Origin: Alkaliphilus hydrothermalis
Lineage (GTDB): Bacteria > Bacillota > Clostridia > Peptostreptococcales > Natronincolaceae
DNA: 64,000 nucleotides
Assembly: GCF_016908555.1 (NCBI RefSeq)
Contig: NZ_JAFBEE010000015.1
Location: forward strand, 9,785 to 73,784
Direction of reading: 5' to 3'
The first letter of the stretch is position 1. The number at the start of each line of letters is the position of its first letter. Positions 1-8,356 of the stretch are shown here, in pieces. The notes below the pieces were generated by a model. It saw only the letters and a program-made list of their open reading frames with translations, was not told the origin of the DNA and did not search any database. The translations under genes and the position numbers were made by a program.

Positions 1-237
1 AAGGATGGAAGTGAAATCCTTATAGACCAAGGAGCGGGCAAAAATCCTAGGAAATTAACACCTAGGGAATGTGCACGACTTCAAGGTTTCCCAGAAGAGT
101 TTATAATACCCGTATCAGATACACAGGCTTATAAACAATTTGGGAATTCTGTAGCAGTACCTGTAGTACGTGCTGTGGCAAGGAAAATGATAGATGAAAT
201 GGAAAGAATGGACGCTGCAGCTAGGCTAGACAGTTAG
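1..237 (+). CDS. drmMII: C5-cytosine DNA methyltransferase, C-terminal fragment (start lies outside the window); probable DISARM methylase
   Basis: Only the last 78 codons are present, read from base 1 to a TAG at 235-237. They hold the two C-terminal signatures of C5-cytosine methyltransferases: the motif IX-like LTPRECARLQGFPEEF and motif X QFGNSVAVPVV, which packs against the SAM site. The catalytic PCQ and ENV motifs would lie upstream and cannot be checked. These enzymes put a methyl group on C5 of cytosine. Its place just before a DrmE/DrmA/DrmB block suggests it is the self-protection methylase of a class 2 DISARM system (DrmMII). A terminator-like hairpin and about 400 bp separate it from drmE, so it is probably its own transcription unit. 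The enzyme class is clear; the DISARM role is inferred from position. Confidence 0.85.
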   Translation, partial: KDGSEILIDQGAGKNPRKLTPRECARLQGFPEEFIIPVSDTQAYKQFGNSVAVPVVRAVARKMIDEMERMDAAARLDS

Positions 238-352
238 TGGCAGTGAGCGAGCTATAGCTATCTAGACGTGTCTAATAAGTATTGAAGATAAAAGAATAAA
301 TTATTATATCAAATACATAATCATACTAATATTAGATAGCTTATTTAAAAAC

Positions 353-382
353 AGAGTTAGGGGCAACCTAGCTCTTTTTTTC
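353..382 (+). terminator. Rho-independent terminator after the methyltransferase
   Basis: AGAGTTAGG pairs with CCTAGCTCT (one wobble) around a short loop, followed by a run of seven T. It separates the methyltransferase from the drmE block. The rest of 238-654 is AT-rich and holds no ORF or RNA I recognise; the promoter of the drmE block should lie there, but no clean -35/-10 pair stands out. Confidence 0.75.
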
Positions 383-654
383 GATTAAAACAACAAACTT
401 ATTTTTGGGACTCTACTGAGTAAAGTACTGTAGTAATGAGTAACAGAGAATTTAATTGGAGTATATGCATATAAATATAAATACTGAATATATAATTAAT
501 GCCATCCGCTGTTAATGACCTCGAATATATCCCCAATATATCAAAAATAAAAATACATTAATTCATATTTATGGAAGGTAAATACCCATTAAAAGTAGAA
601 ATATAAATATTAATTATGTATAGTAGCATTCATTATTGAAAGTAGGTGACAGAT

Positions 655-3201
655 ATGTTTAGTGAATTTTCAGAAATTTTCAATAAAATAAGGTTCAGTT
701 ATGACGGTTTAGACTATCCGCTAAATCAAACAGAAAAATTGATCATACAAGACTTAATTATTAGAAACATTGAAACACATGCAGAAGATAAGAACCAAAT
801 TGTACTATATCCTACAGCATTACCCCTAATTTTATTCGTTATATCAGTATTGCCTTTGTTTTTATTAAAAAGAGATATGGACACTAATACTTTTGATATT
901 AACAAAGCTCTAAAAATTAATGATAAAATTAAATACAATGGTTGCTTAGGGGAGTATTCTGGAATATATGAATTTAAATTTAATGGGACTAAAGAGAAAA
1001 AGATTAAAATAAGATTTAAAGATATTGATATATCCATTTCTCTTAGAGATGCATGGAAGATAAATAAATATGATGGTGATGCAAAAGAGATAAATAATTA
1101 TAAACCTAAACCAAGCAAGCAAAAAAGAACTAAAAAATTTTTATCAGAATTATTTGATATAGATCAAAATGAAATACCTATTATTTACCAATCAGATATA
1201 CTCGTTGTTATGAACAAAAGAGATGTTATAGAAATATATACAAAATTAACTATTAATAATATGCCTCTTAATACTATTTTTCCTGCAGCATATTTCTCAT
1301 CATTTGACAACTTCGAACGAATTGGTTGTGATGATCTACAAAGGGAGCCACGAGTGTTGTTCTGTTCTAACCTTAATGTAGCTGAAGAAATTATAAATAT
1401 GAGAAACTCTGTAAAAGCATTATTGATACATGGACTAAATAAAACTGCTGGAAATATATCTTCGTTAGATAATATCATGAGTAATAAAAGTATTGGTAGT
1501 ATCGCAATAATTGAAGACCTTCATAAATATAATATAGAGAACATTACAAATCTAGTTAATTTAAACTTTAAGTTACAGACTTATAGTGTCGATTTATTGA
1601 GAAATATAGATGAATCTATTGTTACAGGAAAAATTAATAATACTATTAATTATTTTGCTAGAAGTAAAGAGTCGATTCGCATATTTGCTCAATCTCAACA
1701 ACATAAGATTAATATTATAGATGAATCAGCAGAATTAATTAAAAGTATTTATCAGTTGTTAAATAGAGTAAAGAAGAACAATAGTAAAAATGTACATCAG
1801 GAAAAATATATTATCAAGGTATATCGGCTTTTAATGCAAATGAGACTTTTACCAGTAACTCTTAGTTATTTAAGCGAAAATGATTTTCCAAATGAATTTA
1901 ATGGAGCCATCAAATATTTACAAGAGTTGAGAATTTTCATGTATAGTTTTGTAGATAGTGATATTTTTGAGACAACAGGTGAAATAATTAATTTGTTAGA
2001 AAAGGTGCAAGATATGTATTTTCAATATCACCCTAAAGAATCGGTGGTATTAAATAAGTATAGAGAATTTAAAAATAACGATGTTATAGTGTGCAGTAAT
2101 AAAACACATCAATTAATACTAAAACATAAATTAAAAGGAGTATATCCGTATGGTATGGCTAAAGTACTAACCTTAAACGAGTTACTAAAATCAGATAAAT
2201 TATATGATAAAGTTATTTTTACTGGGTTGTATGGTGAAAAATTAGAAAGAGCATTCTTAAAACCAGGGATTAGAGAATATAGGACTATATGCTATGAAGA
2301 GGAAGCTAAATTTTTAGATTACTTTATTAAAAAAAGATCAGATTTTTTTGTAAAACAATCAGAGATGATAGGAATTGTAGACGAAGTAGCTGCTGTTAGA
2401 GATAATGATATAGAATTTGAAGATTCAATCTACACTTATAGAACTGACGATATTATTAATGCCATTAAAGATTTTGCTATAACTGAAAACAGCTATAATA
2501 ATGAAAACAAAATATATGAGGCATTCCCTGTAGAACTTGAAGATGATTATATTGCATTTTTAACAGACGGTTTTAGGTGCAGGATATTTGATTATAACAA
2601 AAAAACTATTAAAAAGAAAAAGGTTAAAGATCTTGAAATAGGTGACGAAATTATATTTTCAAAAGATTCTAAAGAAGATATTTTTGAAAAAGTAATTGAC
2701 ACATTAAAGGAAGCATCACAAGATATAAAAGAAAAATCAGAACTGGTAAAAGTCTGGAGACAAGCTTTAATCAGGTATTCTAATGAAAACAATTTATCTC
2801 TTGAAGAACTACATAGAAAATTGATGGAGACAGGTTGTACCAGAGGATTTGAGACTGTTAAGTGGTGGATGAACTCTAATGACTGTATCTGTCCTGACGA
2901 CCAAGTACTATACAATATACTGGAATTAACTAATGACCAAGACCTCAAAGAAAATATATTGGATGTAATTAGATCAGGTAAATTAATTAGAGCATTACAT
3001 GTTAAAATTGGAAAAATATTAGCTTCTAGAATAGCACACTCATTGACCGCCGAGGAAATTAACGAGGATCCTCTATTCGATCAAATTCAGGAAGATTTAT
3101 CTAAACATGCTCATGCAGTTATTGTAAAGAAGATACATTTACATAGTGTAAGTATTCCCGCCAGTCAGGTCAATCGATTAATTGACCGTGAAAATTACTA
3201 G
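655..3201 (+). CDS. drmE: DrmE-like protein of class 2 DISARM
   Basis: A protein of 848 residues from ATG 655. I prefer this start because AGGTGA lies 5 bases upstream; an in-frame GTG at 646 has only a poor site. I see no Walker A motif or nuclease motif. Two stretches look like Rossmann/RecA-type strands: SIAIIEDLHKYN near residue 290 and KVIFTGLYGEKLERAF near 525. A charged C-terminal part (about 640-840) contains KVKDLEIGDEIIF and a helical region. DrmE is the large protein of unknown function that marks class 2 DISARM. The call rests mainly on size, overall look and being first in an operon with clear drmA and drmB. It ends 15 bp before the NERD-helicase gene. Function is unknown; an inactivated helicase-like fold is only a guess. 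Confidence 0.68.
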   Translation: MFSEFSEIFNKIRFSYDGLDYPLNQTEKLIIQDLIIRNIETHAEDKNQIVLYPTALPLILFVISVLPLFLLKRDMDTNTFDINKALKINDKIKYNGCLGEYSGIYEFKFNGTKEKKIKIRFKDIDISISLRDAWKINKYDGDAKEINNYKPKPSKQKRTKKFLSELFDIDQNEIPIIYQSDILVVMNKRDVIEIYTKLTINNMPLNTIFPAAYFSSFDNFERIGCDDLQREPRVLFCSNLNVAEEIINMRNSVKALLIHGLNKTAGNISSLDNIMSNKSIGSIAIIEDLHKYNIENITNLVNLNFKLQTYSVDLLRNIDESIVTGKINNTINYFARSKESIRIFAQSQQHKINIIDESAELIKSIYQLLNRVKKNNSKNVHQEKYIIKVYRLLMQMRLLPVTLSYLSENDFPNEFNGAIKYLQELRIFMYSFVDSDIFETTGEIINLLEKVQDMYFQYHPKESVVLNKYREFKNNDVIVCSNKTHQLILKHKLKGVYPYGMAKVLTLNELLKSDKLYDKVIFTGLYGEKLERAFLKPGIREYRTICYEEEAKFLDYFIKKRSDFFVKQSEMIGIVDEVAAVRDNDIEFEDSIYTYRTDDIINAIKDFAITENSYNNENKIYEAFPVELEDDYIAFLTDGFRCRIFDYNKKTIKKKKVKDLEIGDEIIFSKDSKEDIFEKVIDTLKEASQDIKEKSELVKVWRQALIRYSNENNLSLEELHRKLMETGCTRGFETVKWWMNSNDCICPDDQVLYNILELTNDQDLKENILDVIRSGKLIRALHVKIGKILASRIAHSLTAEEINEDPLFDQIQEDLSKHAHAVIVKKIHLHSVSIPASQVNRLIDRENY

Positions 3202-3216
3202 ATGAGGTGATACTAA

Positions 3217-4962
3217 TTGACAAAGATGATTCCACCTTACATACATAAAGATGTAAAAAGTGCAGCTGAAAAAAACTTGTTTAATAAAATAAGAAATGAC
3301 AACTATCTAGATGATTGGATTTGCTTCCACTCACTAGGTCTAGCTAAACATACCACTAAGACTGAAGGAGAAGTAGATTTTTTACTAGTAGGGAAAGAAG
3401 GGATATTCTCTTTAGAGGTAAAGGGTGGTGATGTAAAGAGAAAAGATGGCCTATGGCACTTTACTAATAGATATGGGTTAATAAATAAAAAATCAGAAGG
3501 CCCTTTTAAACAAGTTTCTCAAGCACATTTCTCTTTAATGAAAAACTTATCTAATCGATTCCCAGGCATAACTAATGAATGTCTATTTGGTTATGGGGTT
3601 TTATTTCCTGATATACCTTTCAAATATGTGTCTGTAGAATGGGACAATCATATTATCTATGATAAAGACGATAGATTAAAACCATTTGCACAATACTTAA
3701 GAAGATTGATTAACCACTGGAGAGAAAAACATCCTCAAAAAGGATACTTACACAAAAGTAGGATTAGTGAGGTTATAAACTATTTAAGAGGAGACTTTGA
3801 GTTAATAAAACCACTTAATATTACAATGGATGATAATGAAGAACTCTTTATAAAGTTCACAGAGGAACAATATAAAGCTCTAGATCGAATGGAATATAAC
3901 AGTAGGGTATTCTTCAGAGGAACTGCTGGAACAGGCAAGACTCTTCTAGCGGCAGAAAAAGCTCGGAGGCTTGGTACATCAGGCAAGAAGGTTCTAATGC
4001 TTTGTTTCAATAAAATTTTAGCTGGCAAACTAAAGGCTACTTTTCTTTCTAATTCAGACTATAGTAACGTAAAGGTAGACTCAATTCATAAATACTTCCA
4101 AAGTGTTATAGTAAATTCAATTATATGTGAGGAGTTTAAATATGTAAAACAAGAGATATTAGAGAATGAATTCTATAAGGTTCTATACCCAGACTATTTT
4201 GTTCGAGCATTAAATGATGTGTCAGAAGAATATGACTATCTAATTATAGATGAAGGTCAAGACTTCTTATGTTACGAATATATTATGGCATTAGATTATG
4301 TAATTAAGGGCGGATTTGAAAATGGTAGTTGGGCGATATTTTATGACCCTAATAAACAGGCAGATATGTTTGGTAACTTTGATGAAGGACTGGCCAATAG
4401 TTTAAGAAATTTTGGAGCAGCAGAATATGTACTAGACTTCAATTGTAGAAACACTAAAAACATTGCAGATGCCGCATCAATGATGTCTGGTTATGATATA
4501 GAAGAGACTAGAGTCAAAACTGGAGAAGCTGTAAAATATAGTTTTTACAAAAATAAAAGTGATCAAATAACGATCTTGGCTGATACGATTAAATCATTAA
4601 AGTCTAAAGGTGTAGAATATCATGACATAACAATCTTATACCCTAGTCCTGAAATGGAAAATTCTATAATTAAAGGGTTGAATATTAATCATAAACCAGA
4701 AAAGATAACATATGACAATGCCGCAAATCTTTCAAAAGGGATAGTATCATATAGTAGTGTTCAGGCATATAAAGGGATGGAAAATAAGATTATAATTCTT
4801 ATAGGCATTGAAGAATTAGATAATGACTGGATAAGCAGTGTAAATTATGTTGCAATGACAAGGGCAAAGCAAATGTTAATTATTTTACTTAATAAAAACC
4901 TTGAAGAAGTAGTGCAGGTGAAAATATTAGACTTATTACAAAGGGGGCGTCTAGTTGATTAA
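3217..4962 (+). CDS. NERD nuclease domain fused to UvrD-like superfamily 1 helicase
   Basis: 581 residues from a TTG start with AGGTGA 6 bases upstream; the in-frame ATG at 3226 is spaced too far. Residues about 12-120 look like a NERD domain, with GEVDFLLVGKEG and LEVKGG giving the D...ExK pattern of this restriction-endonuclease-like fold. From about 220 a compact SF1 helicase follows: Q-like region FTEEQYKALD, Walker A GTAGTGKTLLAA (about 235-246), motif II IIDEGQDF, CRNTKNIADAA, motif V QAYKGMENKIIIL and motif VI VAMTRAKQ. It overlaps drmA by 8 bp and follows drmE by 15 bp, so it is an integral cistron of the DISARM block. Standard class 2 DISARM carries DrmC (PLD-type) and not this protein. 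A nuclease-helicase acting on invading DNA is the reasonable inference. Confidence 0.88.
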   Translation: MTKMIPPYIHKDVKSAAEKNLFNKIRNDNYLDDWICFHSLGLAKHTTKTEGEVDFLLVGKEGIFSLEVKGGDVKRKDGLWHFTNRYGLINKKSEGPFKQVSQAHFSLMKNLSNRFPGITNECLFGYGVLFPDIPFKYVSVEWDNHIIYDKDDRLKPFAQYLRRLINHWREKHPQKGYLHKSRISEVINYLRGDFELIKPLNITMDDNEELFIKFTEEQYKALDRMEYNSRVFFRGTAGTGKTLLAAEKARRLGTSGKKVLMLCFNKILAGKLKATFLSNSDYSNVKVDSIHKYFQSVIVNSIICEEFKYVKQEILENEFYKVLYPDYFVRALNDVSEEYDYLIIDEGQDFLCYEYIMALDYVIKGGFENGSWAIFYDPNKQADMFGNFDEGLANSLRNFGAAEYVLDFNCRNTKNIADAASMMSGYDIEETRVKTGEAVKYSFYKNKSDQITILADTIKSLKSKGVEYHDITILYPSPEMENSIIKGLNINHKPEKITYDNAANLSKGIVSYSSVQAYKGMENKIIILIGIEELDNDWISSVNYVAMTRAKQMLIILLNKNLEEVVQVKILDLLQRGRLVD

Positions 4963-7900
4963 TGATTGTAGGAATTTAAGAATTGATTTATTAAAATCTT
5001 TATCAAAAGAAATGGCAGGTCCAGGTTCGGAAAGGTATGGAGATATTGAAGAGGAAATAATAAGCGAAAGTCCACTAGAAAGATATTCGATTGGAATTCT
5101 GTACCCTCAGAATCAGAATGTTAGAATAGAAGAAGAAAATGATGATACTGGACAAAACCATATTTCGGATGGAAGTGACAAGACTCAAAGTAACGAGCAT
5201 TTAGATAATGCTATTAATATTTCAAATCAATACTATCCGTCCGCTTTAGGGATGAGCTTTTATGTTAATGGTATGTGCCCTTCTATAGAGGTTCAAATTA
5301 ATACTGCAATATATAGAAAACCAAAGCCTAACGAATGCTACGCCTATGTAGAATATATCCCTGAAAGTGTTAAAGCAAGCTACTTATTTGATAAAAAATT
5401 ACATTATTCTGATGAAGATAAAACAATTAGCTTGATAGATAAGATTACTAAAGAAGAAAGAGAGGGGCTTTTAAATCTCTTCAATCATGATGGATATAAG
5501 AATGCAATTTATAAATTATACGAGTTTTTGCATAATGGATATAAGAGAATTCCCCTTTATGAATCTATAATCATTCCCGAGGACAACACAGAGAATATTA
5601 TTCAATGGGAAAAAGAAATAATGGAAGGACTAAACTTATTCTGTGTTAGGCGACCTGATAAAGATAGAAATATTACTCTATTCACTATTACGTTAATCAA
5701 TACAAATAAGTCCAAGAGAGAAAAAAGTTGTGATGAGTGCTTCTTTCAAACTCATTTTAAGGCTAGAGCAGTAAACTCTTCAACAGAATTCTTAGATTAT
5801 AATATACATAATAAATACACAGATGAACTAGAAGAATTATCAAATGCAATGTTATACAGGAATTATAAAACATACGCTACTGGCCATGGTTGTGCAGTTT
5901 CATGGTCTAATGTTGACTCGGATAGGGTCAATGAACTTAATACAGAAATCATTCCTTATAAGGAAGTACCCCAACTAAAATTTGAAATTAATGAAATATC
6001 GGATATTCTACCAGTCCTTTCAATGAAAAATTTATCTGACTTATCTACCCTTTCAAAAACTGAAATAATTGACTTATTATTTAAGTTCTGCCAAAAATAT
6101 GATAAATGGATTCAGGATACAAATAAGTTGAAGGATTCGCTAGATTCAGATTTCATAGACGTAGCAAATAGACATTTAAATAATTGCAGTATTGCATTAA
6201 AAAGAATGAAGGTAGGAGTAGACTTATTAAATACAGATGAAAATGTATTTAGATCATTTCAACTCGCTAATACTGCAATGTATATGCAACGACTACATTC
6301 GGAACTCCAGAGTCAGTTAAAATATCCTAACGAAGATGCTATACTTTGGCCAAGATACAAAGAAATGAATGATGAAAAAGCAGCTAAGGCAGCAAGTTGG
6401 AGACCATTCCAACTAGCATTTATCTTGTTAAATATAGAAGGCATAGCAAATAAAGAAAGTGAAGATAGAGATATAACTGATTTAATATGGTTTCCTACTG
6501 GTGGAGGTAAAACTGAAGCATACTTAGGTGTCTCTGCATACACTATTTTCCTGAGGAGAATAACGAAAAAAGAACTGTCTGGCGGTACTACAATTATAAT
6601 GAGATATACATTAAGATTGCTGACATCACAGCAGTTCCAAAGAGCTAGTACATTGATATGCGCATGTGAAAAGATTAGAAAAGAAAATCCTGAAGAATTA
6701 GGAAAAGACACAATTAGTATTGGGTTATGGATCGGTTCGGATTCAACACCTAATGAAATTAATGAAGCACTACGAGTAAAAGACAAATTGGTTGCAGGTA
6801 CAGAAGATAAAAACCCTTTTCAAGTTTTAAACTGTCCTTGGTGTGGTACAAAGCTTTCTCGAGAGAAGATAGGGAAAGTAAATAAGGGTAGCTGGGGTTA
6901 CAAAAAAGGACTAAGACCCAAACGATTCATTATTCACTGCACAGAATTAACCTGTGATTTTAATAATGAGTTACCCATAAGGATTGTCGATGAAGATATA
7001 TATAATAATCCACCAACACTATTATTCGGTACTGTAGATAAGTTTGCTTTAATGCCCTGGAAAAAAGAGATATCTAATATATTTGCTTTGGATGATAATA
7101 ACGAAAACCTGACACCTGAACTAATTATTCAAGATGAACTACACTTGATATCAGGGCCCTTAGGTACGGTAGTGGGTTTATATGAAACTGCTCTTGATGC
7201 ACTATGCTCTGCAAAGGGAGTAAAGCCTAAAATAATAGCATCAACTGCCACAATAAGAAGGGCAGAGGATCAAGTTAAAGCTCTATATAATCGTAGTGTA
7301 AGTCAGTTCCCACCACCAGGAATCAATGCGGAAGATTCATTTTATGCCAGACAAGATTCCCTAGAAGAAAAGCCTGGTCGTCTATATGCAGGTATCCTCT
7401 CGACTGGTAGAACGCTTACTACAACTCAGATCAGAGCTATGGCTGCATTGCTTCAATATATGAAAGAACTAGATTATTCAGAAGAAGTTCTAGATAAATA
7501 TTGGACGTTAGTAGGATACTTCAATACTCTAAAAGATATTGGTAAAACATCAACCCTTGCAGATGATGATATTAAAGATCAGGTACGGAGAATATCTAGA
7601 AGAAGGAGAGTTGAAACGAGAGTTTATTATGAGGCAGAAGAACTAACTAGTCGAAAAAAAGCTGAAGAAATCCCCAAAATACTTGAAAAATTAAATGTTG
7701 CTTATCCGAGCAATGCAATTGAAATTTTGTTAGCATCAAATATGATATCAGTAGGAGTAGATGTTGATAGATTAGGACTAATGATAGTGGTAAATCAACC
7801 TAAGACAACATCGGAATACATTCAAGCAACAAGCCGCGTAGGAAGAAAATATCCAGGATTAATCTTTACATTATATGATGGTGCTAGATCAAGAGATAGA

Positions 7901-8341
7901 TCTCACTATGAAATGTTCACGGCTTATCACCAAGCTTTCTACCGTTATGTCGAACCAACGAGTGTTACACCTTTTTCAGGACCAGCTAGAGATAGAGGCT
8001 TGCATGCGGTTTTAGTTACTCTCGTTAGACATTGGGCTGGACTTCGAAAAGATAATGATGCTATAAGATTCAGTAGAGATGCTTTAGAAAAGATAGTAGA
8101 ATATATCCAATCTAGAGTTAATGATGTTATGACCGAAGAGACTGATAATACAATGAATCAGTTAAATTATTTAATAGATTTTTGGTTGGAATGTATAAAT
8201 AATGGACAGGAGCTAACATACTCTACAGGTGAAAAGGACCACCTGTTATATACAGCAGGTAAAAAAAATGATAAGCATTGGGAGACATTACAATCTATGA
8301 GAAATGTTGATGTAGACTGCAATGTTACTGTCTTGGAATAA
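4955..8341 (+). CDS. drmA: DISARM helicase DrmA
   Basis: 1128 residues from a TTG start inside the end of the previous gene, with a GGGGG-type site upstream; the 8-bp overlap implies translational coupling. It is a superfamily 2 helicase: Walker A PTGGGKTEAY (about residue 514), motif Ib-like RYTLRLLTSQQ, a four-cysteine zinc knuckle between them and motif II (CPWCGTK...CTELTCDF), motif II QDELHLISG (D near 727), motif III ASTATIRRA, then the second RecA domain with SVGVDVDRLGLMIV and motif VI QATSRVGRKYPG. About 500 residues precede the helicase core. This layout, next to a DUF1998 DrmB, is typical of DrmA, which with DrmB forms the core DISARM complex that binds and processes incoming DNA. 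Length and motifs are intact. Confidence 0.92.
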   Translation: MINDCRNLRIDLLKSLSKEMAGPGSERYGDIEEEIISESPLERYSIGILYPQNQNVRIEEENDDTGQNHISDGSDKTQSNEHLDNAINISNQYYPSALGMSFYVNGMCPSIEVQINTAIYRKPKPNECYAYVEYIPESVKASYLFDKKLHYSDEDKTISLIDKITKEEREGLLNLFNHDGYKNAIYKLYEFLHNGYKRIPLYESIIIPEDNTENIIQWEKEIMEGLNLFCVRRPDKDRNITLFTITLINTNKSKREKSCDECFFQTHFKARAVNSSTEFLDYNIHNKYTDELEELSNAMLYRNYKTYATGHGCAVSWSNVDSDRVNELNTEIIPYKEVPQLKFEINEISDILPVLSMKNLSDLSTLSKTEIIDLLFKFCQKYDKWIQDTNKLKDSLDSDFIDVANRHLNNCSIALKRMKVGVDLLNTDENVFRSFQLANTAMYMQRLHSELQSQLKYPNEDAILWPRYKEMNDEKAAKAASWRPFQLAFILLNIEGIANKESEDRDITDLIWFPTGGGKTEAYLGVSAYTIFLRRITKKELSGGTTIIMRYTLRLLTSQQFQRASTLICACEKIRKENPEELGKDTISIGLWIGSDSTPNEINEALRVKDKLVAGTEDKNPFQVLNCPWCGTKLSREKIGKVNKGSWGYKKGLRPKRFIIHCTELTCDFNNELPIRIVDEDIYNNPPTLLFGTVDKFALMPWKKEISNIFALDDNNENLTPELIIQDELHLISGPLGTVVGLYETALDALCSAKGVKPKIIASTATIRRAEDQVKALYNRSVSQFPPPGINAEDSFYARQDSLEEKPGRLYAGILSTGRTLTTTQIRAMAALLQYMKELDYSEEVLDKYWTLVGYFNTLKDIGKTSTLADDDIKDQVRRISRRRRVETRVYYEAEELTSRKKAEEIPKILEKLNVAYPSNAIEILLASNMISVGVDVDRLGLMIVVNQPKTTSEYIQATSRVGRKYPGLIFTLYDGARSRDRSHYEMFTAYHQAFYRYVEPTSVTPFSGPARDRGLHAVLVTLVRHWAGLRKDNDAIRFSRDALEKIVEYIQSRVNDVMTEETDNTMNQLNYLIDFWLECINNGQELTYSTGEKDHLLYTAGKKNDKHWETLQSMRNVDVDCNVTVLE

Positions 8342-8356
8342 GTGGAGGTGGGTTAA

